From the NCBI RefSeq assembly GCF_900099965.1, contig NZ_FNDJ01000022.1, positions 62,001-126,000 of the forward strand: a DNA stretch of 64,000 bases, read 5' to 3'. Positions 1-8,156 of the stretch are shown piece after piece. This stretch comes from Nonomuraea jiangxiensis (GTDB lineage Bacteria > Actinomycetota > Actinomycetes > Streptosporangiales > Streptosporangiaceae). Within the stretch, counting starts at the first letter, position 1. Each line of letters opens with the position of its first letter. The notes beneath the pieces were generated by a model, which was given only the letters and a program-made list of their open reading frames with translations, was not told the DNA's origin and made no database searches. Position numbers and translations under genes: made by a program.

Positions 1-38
1 ATGTACAGATTATGGACTAAAGAAGGGGCTCGACGCAG

Positions 39-1190
39 ATGTCCGCATTCACGCCCACCCCTGAGGATCGCTTCACCTTCGGCCTGTGGACGGTCGGCTG
101 GCCGGCCCGCGACCCGTTCGGCGACGCCTCCAGGCCGCCGCTCGACCCGGTGGAGAGCGTGCACCGGCTGGCCGAGCTGGGGGCGTACGGCGTCACGTTC
201 CACGACGACGACCTGCTGGCCGTCGAGCCCGACCGGGACAAGGCCATCGCCGCCTTCCGCAAGGCCCTGGACGAGACCGGCATGAAGGTGCCGATGGCCA
301 CCACCAACCTGTTCACCCACCCGGTGTTCAAGGACGGCGGGTTCACCAGCAACGACCGCGACGTCCGCCGGTACGCCCTGCGCAAGGTGATCCGCAACAT
401 CGACCTGGCCGCCTCGCTCGGCGCCAAGACCTACGTCTGCTGGGGCGGCCGCGAGGGCGCGGAGTCGGACGCGGCCAAGGATGTCAGGGCCGCGCTCGAC
501 CGCTACAAGGAGGGCCTCGACCTGCTCTGCTCGTACGTACGGGAGCGCGGCTACGACCTCCGTTTCGCCCTTGAGCCCAAGCCCAACGAGCCCCGCGGCG
601 ACATCCTGCTGCCCACCGTCGGCCACGCCCTGGCGCTGATCAACGAGCTGGAGCACCCCGAGATGGTCGGCCTCAACCCCGAGGTCGGCCACGAGCAGAT
701 GGCCGGGCTCAACTTCGTGCACGGCATCGCCCAGGCCCTCTGGCACGGCAAGCTCTTCCACATCGACCTCAACGGCCAGCACGGCCCGAAGTACGACCAG
801 GACCTGATCTTCGGCCACGGCGACCTCAAGAGCGCCTTCTTCCTGGTGGACCTGCTGGAGAACGGCGGCTACGACGGCCCCCGTCACTTCGACTACAAGC
901 CGCTGCGCACCGAGGACCCGCAGGACGTGTGGGCCTCGGCCGCGGCGAACATGCGGACCTACCTGATCTTGCGCGAGAAGTCCCGCAAGTTCCGGGAGGA
1001 CCCCGAGGTGCAGGAGGCTCTGCGCGCCTCCCGCGTGGACGAGCTCGCCCAGCCCACCCTCGCCCCCGGCGAGACCTGGACCGACCTGGCCAAGGACGAC
1101 TTCGACCTCGACGCGGCCGCCGCCCGCGGCTTCCACTTCACCCAGCTCAACCAGCTCGCCCTGGAACACCTCATGGGGGTACGCGGATGA
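39..1190 (+). CDS. xylA: Xylose isomerase
   Basis: 383 aa, full length for the actinomycete class I enzyme, which interconverts D-xylose and D-xylulose (and glucose/fructose) in the cytoplasm with two divalent metals. The N-terminus FTFGLWTVGW, the catalytic histidine in FHDDD (His55), MKVPMATTNLF, the metal-ligand segments EPKPNEPRGD and NPEVGHEQMAGLNF, and HIDLNGQ are all present. A purine-rich AAGAAGGGG lies about 11 bases before the ATG. The stop overlaps the ATG of the next gene by four bases (ATGA), so the three genes up to 3033 probably form one sugar-use operon. Only 38 bases upstream are visible, so the promoter and any XylR/ROK operator cannot be judged. Confidence 0.97.
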   Translation: MSAFTPTPEDRFTFGLWTVGWPARDPFGDASRPPLDPVESVHRLAELGAYGVTFHDDDLLAVEPDRDKAIAAFRKALDETGMKVPMATTNLFTHPVFKDGGFTSNDRDVRRYALRKVIRNIDLAASLGAKTYVCWGGREGAESDAAKDVRAALDRYKEGLDLLCSYVRERGYDLRFALEPKPNEPRGDILLPTVGHALALINELEHPEMVGLNPEVGHEQMAGLNFVHGIAQALWHGKLFHIDLNGQHGPKYDQDLIFGHGDLKSAFFLVDLLENGGYDGPRHFDYKPLRTEDPQDVWASAAANMRTYLILREKSRKFREDPEVQEALRASRVDELAQPTLAPGETWTDLAKDDFDLDAAAARGFHFTQLNQLALEHLMGVRG

Positions 1191-1930
1191 CGAAACCCAT
1201 CAGCGTCCAGCTGTTCACCGTCAGGAAGGCCCTGACCGCCGACCGCGAAGCCGTTCTGGGGCGGATCGCGGAGATCGGCTACCGGTGGGTGGAGCCCTAC
1301 GATCCCCTCGCCGATCCCAAGGGCTTCCGCCGGCTCGCCGACGACCTGGGGCTCGGCGTGTCGGGGACGCACGCGTACGCGCTGCTCAGCATGGAGCCCC
1401 CGGCGGTCTTCGACGCGATCGCCTCGATCGGGAGCGAGCTGGTGATCGTCCCCGGCGGGATCGCGCACGAGGAGTTCACCACGCGCGACGGCCTGGCCCG
1501 CACGGCCGACCTGCTGAACGGCCTGGCCGAGCAGGCGGGCAGGCTCGGCATGCGGATCGGATACCACAACCACTGGTGGGAGATCCAGCCGCGGATCGAC
1601 GGCCGGCACGCCATCGAGGTGCTGGCCGACCTGCTGGCCCCCGAGGTGTTCCTGGAGATCGACACCTACTGGGCGGCGGTGGGCGGCGCCGACGTGCCCG
1701 CCCTGCTCGGCCGCCTCGGGGACCGGGTGCTCGCGCTGCACGTGAAGGACGGGCCGGTGGTGGAGGGCGAGCCGCACACGGCCGTGGGCAGGGGCGCCAT
1801 GCCCGTGCCCGAGATCCTGGCCGCCGCCCCCGACGCCTGGCGGGTCGTCGAGCTCGACGAGTGCGAGACCGACATCTTCGCCGCGCTCGCCGACAGTCAC
1901 GCCTACCTCACCTCCTTGGAGCGCTCGTGA
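1187..1930 (+). CDS. Sugar phosphate isomerase/epimerase (TIM barrel)
   Basis: 247 aa, AP-endonuclease-2/xylose-isomerase-like TIM barrel. The ATG at 1187 is set by the ATGA overlap with xylA, which suggests translational coupling. Typical motifs of the family are YHNHWWE (metal or substrate site), EIDTYWA and LHVKDG near the C-terminus. Family members isomerise or epimerise sugars or inositol derivatives, but the sequence does not give the substrate. It lies between xylA and a Gfo/Idh/MocA dehydrogenase, an arrangement common in pentose, inositol and rare-sugar catabolic loci. The stop overlaps the next start (GTGA). Confidence 0.9.
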   Translation: MTKPISVQLFTVRKALTADREAVLGRIAEIGYRWVEPYDPLADPKGFRRLADDLGLGVSGTHAYALLSMEPPAVFDAIASIGSELVIVPGGIAHEEFTTRDGLARTADLLNGLAEQAGRLGMRIGYHNHWWEIQPRIDGRHAIEVLADLLAPEVFLEIDTYWAAVGGADVPALLGRLGDRVLALHVKDGPVVEGEPHTAVGRGAMPVPEILAAAPDAWRVVELDECETDIFAALADSHAYLTSLERS

Positions 1931-3033
1931 GCAGCGGCCCCGTCGGCGTCGCCCTGGTCGGCGCCGGAGTGATCAGTGGCCAGTACCTCCGTAACCTCAC
2001 CTCCTTCCCCGACGTACGCGTGCTCGGCGTCGCCGACCTCGACACCGAGCGGGCCGCGGCCGTCGCCCGGGAGCACGACGTGCCCGTGTCCGGCACGCTC
2101 GACACGGTGCTGGCGCTGCCGGAGGTCGAGATCGTCGTCAACCTCACCGTCCCCTCCGCGCACGCCCCCGTCGCGCTGGAGTCCCTGCGCGCGGGCAAGC
2201 ACGTGTACGGCGAGAAGCCGCTGGCCCTCGACATGGACGAGGCGGCCAAGGTCATGGCCGAGGCCGCGGGCCTGGGGCTGCGCGTCGGCGGCGCCCCCGA
2301 CACCTTCCTCGGCGCCGGGCTCCAGTCGGCGGCGCACGCGCTGCGCTCCGGCCTCATCGGCGAGCCGGTCGCCGTCACGGCGGCCACGCAGAGCCTCGGC
2401 CCCGAGTCCTGGCATCCCAATCCCGAGTTCTTCTACCAGCCCGGCGCGGGTCCCCTGTTCGACCTGGGCCCCTACTACCTGACCGCCCTGGTGTCCCTGC
2501 TCGGCCCCGTCACGCGGGTGGCGGCCGACACCCGTACGGCCCGCGCCGAGCGGGTGGTCGGCTCGGGTGACAAGCAGGGCAAGATCTTCCCGGTGAACGT
2601 GCCCACCCACGTGAACGCCCTGCTGGACTTCCCCGGCACGGCCACGGCGGCGGCCACGTTCAGCTTCGACTCGCCGGTCAACCGCCGCATGATCGAGATC
2701 ATCGGCACCGAGGGCGCTCTGTCGCTGCCCGACCCCAACACCTTCGAGGGCCCGCTGCTGGCCCGCGGCCTGCGGGACATGGACTGGCGGGAGCTGCCGC
2801 TGTCCGGCACCACGGCGGGGCGCGGCATCGGGGTGCTGGACATGGCCAGGTCGATCCGGGCGGGCACGCCGCACCGGGCCTCGGGCGCGCTGGCGTACCA
2901 CGTGCTGGAGCTCATGGTCGCCATCTCGGAGTCGGGCGAGCGCTCGGAGTTCCGCGGCGTCACCTCCACCATGTCCTCGCCGGATACGCTCCCGGCCGAC
3001 TGGGATCCGTACGCGGCCACCCTGCCGCGCTGA
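1927..3033 (+). CDS. Gfo/Idh/MocA family oxidoreductase
   Basis: 368 aa, starting at GTG 1927, which overlaps the upstream TGA in a GTGA junction. The N-terminal Rossmann fold has VALVGAGVISGQYL as the dinucleotide-binding loop. EKPLALDMDEAA contains the EKP lysine used in catalysis by this family, and FDLGPYYLTAL matches the C-terminal substrate domain. Members are NAD(P)-dependent sugar or inositol dehydrogenases. With xylA and the isomerase it should oxidise or reduce a sugar in the same pathway; the substrate is unknown. It is the last gene of the operon: the next gene has its own promoter at 3060-3088. Confidence 0.92.
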   Translation: MSSGPVGVALVGAGVISGQYLRNLTSFPDVRVLGVADLDTERAAAVAREHDVPVSGTLDTVLALPEVEIVVNLTVPSAHAPVALESLRAGKHVYGEKPLALDMDEAAKVMAEAAGLGLRVGGAPDTFLGAGLQSAAHALRSGLIGEPVAVTAATQSLGPESWHPNPEFFYQPGAGPLFDLGPYYLTALVSLLGPVTRVAADTRTARAERVVGSGDKQGKIFPVNVPTHVNALLDFPGTATAAATFSFDSPVNRRMIEIIGTEGALSLPDPNTFEGPLLARGLRDMDWRELPLSGTTAGRGIGVLDMARSIRAGTPHRASGALAYHVLELMVAISESGERSEFRGVTSTMSSPDTLPADWDPYAATLPR

Positions 3034-3059
3034 CCGCCGCGGGCCCGCCGGGTAACGCG

Positions 3060-3088
3060 TTGGCAGAACCCGGCGGACCCGCGACAAT
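3060..3088 (+). promoter_or_regulatory. Leaderless sigma-70-type promoter of the lysyl-tRNA synthetase gene
   Basis: TTGGCA (3060-3065), a 17-base spacer and GACAAT (3083-3088) form a good vegetative promoter. The ATG of the synthetase starts at 3095, six bases after the -10 hexamer, where transcription itself should begin. No ribosome-binding site precedes the ATG, so the mRNA is probably leaderless. Confidence 0.7.
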
Positions 3089-3094
3089 GGCGCG

Positions 3095-4696
3095 ATGGCT
3101 GAAAGTGGTGAAACCGACTGGGTCTCCAGGTTCGCGGACGAGGTGATCGCCGAGGCGGAGCGACGCGCCCCGGGCAAACCGATCGTCTGCGCCTCAGGGC
3201 TGAGCCCGTCGGGCCCGATCCACCTGGGCAACCTGCGCGAGGTCATGACCCCCCACCTGGTCGCCGACGAGATCCGGCGGCGCGGCATCGACTGCGTGCA
3301 CCTGCTCTCCTGGGATGACTACGACCGTTTTCGCCGGGTTCCCGCGGGCGTCGACCCTTCCTGGGCCGAGCACATCGGCAAGCCGCTGACCTCGGTGCCC
3401 GCTCCGGCCGGGAGCAGGCACTCCAACTGGGCCGAGCACTTCAAGGCGCCGATGATCGCCGCCCTGAAGGAGCTGGGGGTCGAATACCACGGCATCAGCC
3501 AGACAGCGCAATACACCATGGGGGCCTATCGGGAGCAGATCCTGCTGGCCATGCGCCGGCGGGCCGACATCGACGCCGTGCTGTCGCCTCACCGGTCGCG
3601 GGAGGTGGCGCGCTTCTTCCCGTACAAGCCGTACTGCGATCTGTGCGAGCGCGACCTGACCACGGTCACCGCCTACGACGACGAGACCACCGAGCTGGCC
3701 TACACCTGCGAGTGCGGCTTCGGCGAGACCGTACGGCTGGCCGAGCACGACCACGGCAAGCTGGTCTGGAAGGTGGACTGGCCGATGCGCTGGGCCCACG
3801 AGGGCGTGATCTTCGAGCCGTCCGGGGTGGATCACCACTCACCGGGCTCGGCCTGGCTCGCGGGCGGCCGGATCGTGGGCGAGGTGTTCGGCGGCAGGCA
3901 GCCGATCGGCCCCATGTACGCGTTCGTCGGCATCACCGGCATGGCCAAGATGAGCAGCTCCAAGGGCGACGTGCCGACCCCGGCCGACGCGCTGGAGATC
4001 ATGGAGGCGCCGGTGCTGCGCTGGCTGTTCGCCCGCCGCAAGCCCGCCCAGTCCTTCAAGATCTCCTTCGACCAGGAGATCCAGCGGCTCTACGACGAGT
4101 GGGACGCGCTGGGCCGCAAGGTCGCCGCGGGCCAGGCCCAGCCCGCCGAGCTGGCCGCGTACCGGCGCGCGGTGAGCACGGCCGCGGGGCCGCTGCCGGG
4201 CACGCCGCACCCGGTCCCCTACCGCACGCTGGCCTCCGTCGTCGACATCACGACCGGGCACCCCGACCAGACCCTGCGCATCCTGCGCGACCTCGACGGG
4301 CTCACCGACCTCGACGCGGCACGTCCCCGGCTGGACCGGGCACAGCGCTGGATCGACGGCCACGTGCCGGCCGACCACCGCACGCGGGTGCGCGAGCGGC
4401 CGGACACCGAGTTGCTCGACTCGCTGAGCGCCGGCGAGCGCGACGCGCTGCGGATGCTGGCCGACGGGCTCGACGACTGGACGCTCGACAGCCTCACGGC
4501 GCTGGTCTACGGCGTGCCGAAGGCCCAGGCGGGGCTTGCACCCGACGCCGGCCCGACACCCGAGCTGAAGGCGGCGCAGCGGTCCTTCTTCGCCCTGCTC
4601 TACCGGCTGCTGGTGAGCCGCGACACCGGCCCCCGGCTGCCCACGCTGCTGATGGCCGTGGGCGCCGACCGCGTCAGGAAGCTGGTCGGCGCGTGA
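3095..4696 (+). CDS. lysK: Lysyl-tRNA synthetase, class I
   Basis: 533 aa. Charges tRNA-Lys with lysine. It is the class I (Rossmann, archaeal-type) enzyme, not the usual bacterial class II LysS. The HIGH-equivalent is SGLSPSGPIHLGN near residue 35, and the KMSKS-equivalent is AKMSSSKGD near residue 290. A four-cysteine zinc-finger-like insert is visible (CDLCERDL followed by CEC), and the C-terminal helical anticodon-binding region is complete. The start is fixed by the leaderless promoter immediately upstream. Actinomycetes that carry this gene often also carry class II lysS elsewhere; whether this is the only copy cannot be seen here. Confidence 0.95.
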   Translation: MAESGETDWVSRFADEVIAEAERRAPGKPIVCASGLSPSGPIHLGNLREVMTPHLVADEIRRRGIDCVHLLSWDDYDRFRRVPAGVDPSWAEHIGKPLTSVPAPAGSRHSNWAEHFKAPMIAALKELGVEYHGISQTAQYTMGAYREQILLAMRRRADIDAVLSPHRSREVARFFPYKPYCDLCERDLTTVTAYDDETTELAYTCECGFGETVRLAEHDHGKLVWKVDWPMRWAHEGVIFEPSGVDHHSPGSAWLAGGRIVGEVFGGRQPIGPMYAFVGITGMAKMSSSKGDVPTPADALEIMEAPVLRWLFARRKPAQSFKISFDQEIQRLYDEWDALGRKVAAGQAQPAELAAYRRAVSTAAGPLPGTPHPVPYRTLASVVDITTGHPDQTLRILRDLDGLTDLDAARPRLDRAQRWIDGHVPADHRTRVRERPDTELLDSLSAGERDALRMLADGLDDWTLDSLTALVYGVPKAQAGLAPDAGPTPELKAAQRSFFALLYRLLVSRDTGPRLPTLLMAVGADRVRKLVGA

Positions 4697-5016
4697 ACGA
4701 GGCGGGCGGGGAATACGGCACATCTATAGTAGGACGCCGGTTTCACGCCAATAGTTCGGCACATCATTCTCGCCAGATTTGAAATGGTTTATGAAATTGT
4801 TGCCGGCCGTCCCCCGTCACTCCGCGGGCTGGGCGATCGCCCAGCTCAACGTGATGATCCGAGGGCGGACACCGCAGCTCGGCAGCTCAATGCGAACCCC
4901 ACCGGAACCCGCGGACGAGATCATTTCCAGGGCCTTTAACGCGAAGGTCGGATAAAGGCCGATCAATGCAAGGCGCTTTCAAGCGGGCTGCATGTGTTCC
5001 GGAGCACCTTGAATCC
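4697..5016 (+). other. 320-bp gene-free stretch
   Basis: No convincing gene. The base composition is visibly lower in GC than in the flanking genes. It contains a perfect 18-bp palindrome at 4828-4845 (listed separately) and an AT-rich segment near 4725-4800 with a TATAGT hexamer at about 4726 that could be a -10 element. It presumably carries the promoter of the glycosyltransferase at 5017. Confidence 0.6.
4828..4845. promoter_or_regulatory. Perfect 18-bp palindrome, possible operator
   Basis: GCTGGGCGATCGCCCAGC is perfectly self-complementary with no spacer. It sits between the lysyl-tRNA synthetase and the GT2 gene, about 170 bp before the latter's start. It could be a dimeric regulator site or a terminator stem for the upstream gene, although no T-run follows. 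Function is not established. Confidence 0.4.
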
Positions 5017-5745
5017 ATGAACAAGCAGCCCTTCGCCGCCAGCGTCAGCGTCATCGTTCCCGCGATGAACGAAGCCGAGAACCTGCCCCATGTCTTCGCG
5101 ACGCTGCCCGACTGGATCGACGAGGTGATCCTGGTCGACGGCAACTCGACCGACGACACCGTCGCCGTCGCGCGCAGGCTGCGCCCCGACCTCCGGGTCG
5201 TCGTGCAGACGCGGCGCGGCAAGGGCAACGCGCTCATCGAGGGCTTCCAGGCCGCCCGCGGCGACATCATCGTCATGATCGACGCCGACGGCTCCACCGA
5301 CGGCCGGGAGATCCGCTCCTTCGTCACCGCCCTGGTCAAGGGCGCCGACTTCGCCAAGGGCTCCCGGTACGCCCCTGGTGGCGGCTCGGACGACCTCAGT
5401 CCGATCCGCTCGCTCGGCAACAAGTTCCTCACCACGCTGACGAACCTCCTCTACGGCACCCGCTACACCGACCTCTGCTACGGCTACAACGCCTTCTGGG
5501 CCCGCCACCTCGACGCCCTCGACCTCGACTGCGACGGCTTCGAGATCGAGACCCTGATGAACGTCCGCGCCGCCCAGGCCGGTCTCGTCATCCACGAGGT
5601 CCCCAGCCACGAGCGCTGCCGGATCCACGGCGAGAGCAACCTGCACGCGCTGCGCGACGGCTGGCGCGTGCTCAGGACGATCGTGCGGGAGAGGGCACGC
5701 GGCACTGCCGTGACCGTGGAGGCCCAGGTAGCGCTTGCCAAGTGA
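5017..5745 (+). CDS. Family 2 glycosyltransferase (dolichol-phosphate mannose synthase-like)
   Basis: 242 aa GT-A fold enzyme. SVIVPAMNEAENLP opens the nucleotide-sugar site, and DADGSTDG holds the DxD metal motif. CYGYNAFWARHLD and a later ERCRIHGESNL are typical of the polyprenyl-phosphate mannose/glucose synthase branch. No transmembrane segment is visible, so it would be a soluble or peripheral enzyme at the inner membrane face. I chose ATG 5017 because GGAG lies about 12 bases upstream and the conserved domain begins soon after; an in-frame ATG at 4966 would add 17 unconserved residues. The acceptor is unknown. Confidence 0.85.
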   Translation: MNKQPFAASVSVIVPAMNEAENLPHVFATLPDWIDEVILVDGNSTDDTVAVARRLRPDLRVVVQTRRGKGNALIEGFQAARGDIIVMIDADGSTDGREIRSFVTALVKGADFAKGSRYAPGGGSDDLSPIRSLGNKFLTTLTNLLYGTRYTDLCYGYNAFWARHLDALDLDCDGFEIETLMNVRAAQAGLVIHEVPSHERCRIHGESNLHALRDGWRVLRTIVRERARGTAVTVEAQVALAK

Positions 5746-5757
5746 CATCCTTGGACA

Positions 5758-6729
5758 ATGCGCTACATAGTGATCGGGGCAGGAGCAGTCGGGGGGACCA
5801 TCGGAGCCCGCCTCCACCAAGGTGGGCACGAGGTCCTCCTCATCGCGCGGGGCGCTCACTACGAGGCGCTCAGGCGCGACGGCCTGCGCCTGGTCACCCC
5901 CGACTCCGACGAGACCCTCGACATCCCCGCCGCCGACGGCCCCGTCCCGACGCGCGACGACGACGTGCTCATCCTGGCCACCAAGTCGCAGGACACGGTC
6001 GCCGCGCTGGCCCCCTGGCCGTCCGGCCTGCCGGTGGTCTGCGCCCAGAACGGCGTGGACAACGAGCGCATGGTCCTGCGGCGGTTCGAGCGCGTCTACG
6101 GCATGTGCGTGTGGCTGCCCGCCCAGCACATGGAGCCCGGACTGGTGGAGGCGTACGGGCACCCCAACTCCGGCATGCTGCACGTCGGCCGCTATCCACA
6201 GGGTGTGGACGAGCTGACCACGCAGATCGTCACCGACCTCGGCAAGCGCGACCTGGTGGCCCACGCCGCCCCCGACGTCATGCGCTGGAAGTACGGCAAG
6301 CTGCTCGGCAACCTGGGCAACGCCGTGGAGGCCCTGCTCGGCCACGTGCCCGGCCTGGAAAACGTGCTCCGGCGCGCCAGGGAAGAGGCCATGACCGTGT
6401 TGCGCGCGGCCGGCATCGATTACTCCACCCCCGAGGAGGAGGCGGAGTCGCGCGGCGACCAGGTCAACGGCCGGCCCATCGAGGGCTCCAAGCGCGGCGG
6501 CGGGTCGTCATGGCAGAGCCTGGCCAGGGGCAGCGGCTCGATCGAGGCCGACTACCTCAACGGCGAGATCGTGCTGCTCGGCCGCCTGCACGGCGTGCCC
6601 ACCCCGGTCAACGAGGTGCTGCGGCGCGAGGCCAACCGGCACGCCCGCGAGAAGCTGCCGCCCGGCTCGATGCCGATGGAGACGCTGCTCGCCCTCATCG
6701 ACGGGCGTTCCGCAGCCGGATCCCGCTGA
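5758..6729 (+). CDS. Ketopantoate reductase family (PanE/ApbA) oxidoreductase
   Basis: 323 aa. The N-terminal NADP-binding loop is GAGAVGGTIGARL. CAQNGVDNE corresponds to the conserved asparagine region, and WKYGKLLGNLGNAV lies where the catalytic-lysine helix of 2-dehydropantoate 2-reductases is found. The family includes true PanE (pantothenate synthesis) and many paralogues acting on other 2-oxo acids. The genomic context gives no pantothenate link, so I give no symbol. It starts 12 bases after the preceding gene, and its 3' end overlaps the convergent gene at 6695 by 35 bp. Confidence 0.85.
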   Translation: MRYIVIGAGAVGGTIGARLHQGGHEVLLIARGAHYEALRRDGLRLVTPDSDETLDIPAADGPVPTRDDDVLILATKSQDTVAALAPWPSGLPVVCAQNGVDNERMVLRRFERVYGMCVWLPAQHMEPGLVEAYGHPNSGMLHVGRYPQGVDELTTQIVTDLGKRDLVAHAAPDVMRWKYGKLLGNLGNAVEALLGHVPGLENVLRRAREEAMTVLRAAGIDYSTPEEEAESRGDQVNGRPIEGSKRGGGSSWQSLARGSGSIEADYLNGEIVLLGRLHGVPTPVNEVLRREANRHAREKLPPGSMPMETLLALIDGRSAAGSR

Positions 6730-7234
6730 ACTCCAGGGTGCTGGCCGTCACCTCGTTCCAGAACGGCCACAGGTTGTCCAGCAGCCTGAGCTGGATCCCC
6801 GCCTCCTCGTGCAGCTCGAACAGGTCCGGGACCGGCTCGGGCGGGCCCAGCGGCGCCACGGGCACCTTCGAGACCACGGCGTGCGGCGGGTCGCCGATCG
6901 GCTCGAAGCCGTCGGCCGGCAGGCGGTAGGCGTACAGGCGGACGTCCATGAGCGCCTTGAGCCAGCCGTACTCGATGGCGTGCACCCGCTCGCCGCAGCC
7001 GGAGCCGATGATCCGGGCGGCGTCCTCCTCGGTGGTGTGCGGCCCGGCCCAGGCCATCGCCCGCGGGCAGTCGCGCGGGAACCAGTAGTCGGGGCAGCGC
7101 TCGGGCCCGACCGCCCAGACGTACGCCTCGCTCTGCGCGGCCGTCACCGCGACGTGCGGCACGAAGCGCTCGATGGTCGGGTCCTCGGAGAAGTGCAGAA
7201 CCTCGCCCGGATCGGGTCTCATGAACGTCATCAT
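6695..7234 (-). CDS. DUF6886 family protein
   Basis: 179 aa. LHFSEDPTIERFVPH near the N-terminus and the tract VWAVGPERCPDYWFPRDCPRAMAW match the DUF6886 family as I know it: a small uncharacterised family with conserved Glu, His, Cys and aromatic residues. A longer in-frame ORF begins at 7357 but would run into the opposite-strand gene at 7296. The ATG at 7234 has GGGG about eight bases upstream, with further ATGs at 7231 and 7222, so the start is approximate. Biochemical function is unknown. Confidence 0.75.
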   Translation of the reverse strand: MMTFMRPDPGEVLHFSEDPTIERFVPHVAVTAAQSEAYVWAVGPERCPDYWFPRDCPRAMAWAGPHTTEEDAARIIGSGCGERVHAIEYGWLKALMDVRLYAYRLPADGFEPIGDPPHAVVSKVPVAPLGPPEPVPDLFELHEEAGIQLRLLDNLWPFWNEVTASTLEFSGIRLRNARR

Positions 7235-7295
7235 GACGCATACCCCGTCGATCTCCGGGCAGTGGGTACACGCCTGACGACAAGGGGTGAGTTGC

Positions 7296-7667
7296 ATGAT
7301 TTTACTGGGACTGGTTCTGGTCCTGCTCGCCGGCGGCGCGGTCGCCCTGGTCCTCACGGAGGAGAGCCCCAGGTATCTCCTGTTCGGCTACGCCTTCGAG
7401 CTCAATCACGTGGAGATGTTCCTGGTGGGAGCGGCAGCGGCGGCCTGCCTGCTGCTCGGTCTCTGGCTGCTGGGCTCGGGCTCGCGCCGGACGGCCAGGC
7501 GCCATCGCAGACTGCGCAGCGCCAAGGCCGAGGCCTCCAGCCGGGTGGCCCAGCTGGAGGAGGAGAAGCGCGACCTGGAACGGCGCCTGGAGCACGAACA
7601 GGAACACGAGCCCGACACCGTCCCCGGTGACCGGCTCGTGGCGCGAGGCACCACCGAGAAGAAGTGA
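7296..7667 (+). CDS. Small membrane protein with cytoplasmic coiled coil
   Basis: 123 aa. There are two predicted membrane segments, at about residues 2-20 (MILLGLVLVLLAGGAVALVL) and 37-60 (MFLVGAAAAACLLLGLWLL). A basic stretch SRRTARRHRRLR follows, then a charged helix VAQLEEEKRDLERRLEHEQ likely to form a coiled coil in the cytoplasm. AAGGGG at 7282-7287 is well spaced before ATG 7296, which decides the start over GTG 7287. I do not recognise a named family. The layout suggests a hairpin membrane anchor with a protein-interaction tail. Confidence 0.7.
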   Translation: MILLGLVLVLLAGGAVALVLTEESPRYLLFGYAFELNHVEMFLVGAAAAACLLLGLWLLGSGSRRTARRHRRLRSAKAEASSRVAQLEEEKRDLERRLEHEQEHEPDTVPGDRLVARGTTEKK

Positions 7668-7668
7668 C

Positions 7669-8094
7669 TCACGTGGTGGCACTCTGGCGGGAAGGTAACA
7701 GGTTGCCCTCCCGCCAGAGCGCGAACCCGGTGATCACGGCCCCGAGCCCCTCCCAGAGCCCGACCCCGAAGAACTCGGCCGGCGCCGCCCCGCTCACCAC
7801 CAGCGTGGTGAAAACCGTGAACGTGACCAGCCTGAACGGCACCGTCCAGCGGAAGAACGGCGTGTAGTCCGCGGACGCGGCGAACACGTAATAGGCGCCC
7901 ATGTTCACGGCCGCCATTGACGACGCGGCCATGTAGACCGGCGTGTAGTCACCCGCGGTCCGTACGTCGAGCACCTCGAAACCCAGCATGACCAGCAGCG
8001 TCTCGGGAGAGACCAGTCCGAGCAGGCCGAGCGCGAGGGCGAGGATTCCGAAGACCGCGATGGTCCAACCGGCGAAAGAACGCGGAAGACGCAC
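7669..8094 (-). CDS. Small integral membrane protein, four predicted TM segments
   Basis: 141 aa from GTG 8094. Hydrophobic segments lie near residues 8-30 (WTIAVFGILALALGLLGLV), 50-70 (MAASSMAAVNMGAYYVFAA), 80-100 and 105-122. I chose GTG 8094 because GGAAGG lies six bases upstream and the protein then begins shortly before the first membrane helix; an ATG at 8145 is possible but would nearly abut the divergent kinase at 8157. No family recognised with confidence. The last 15 codons overlap the palindromic hairpin, so the C-terminus WREGNLLPSRQSATT is partly dictated by that structure. Confidence 0.65.
   Translation of the reverse strand: MRLPRSFAGWTIAVFGILALALGLLGLVSPETLLVMLGFEVLDVRTAGDYTPVYMAASSMAAVNMGAYYVFAASADYTPFFRWTVPFRLVTFTVFTTLVVSGAAPAEFFGVGLWEGLGAVITGFALWREGNLLPSRQSATT
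7682..7719. terminator. Bidirectional hairpin at a convergent junction
   Basis: An 18-bp inverted repeat, 7682-7699 against 7702-7719, with 16 of 18 positions matching and a two-base centre. The arm is CTCTGGCGGGAAGGTAAC. It lies just after the stop of the plus-strand membrane protein and inside the last codons of the convergent minus gene, where it could stop transcription from both sides. No T-run follows, as is common in high-GC actinomycetes. Confidence 0.65.
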
Positions 8095-8156
8095 TGAAAA
8101 CCTTCCAGAGGGGGGTGTAATCTGCGAGGCGCTCTCATCATGCACTCGGAGGTCGC

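Noticed and set aside
1..285. 94-aa ORF at the left edge
   Set aside because: Out-of-frame reading of xylA; Arg/Ser/Pro-rich with no domain.
7664..7867. 67-aa plus-strand ORF after the small membrane protein
   Set aside because: It is the reverse reading of the palindromic hairpin and of the 3' part of the minus-strand gene. Its WREGN-like text results from the palindrome.
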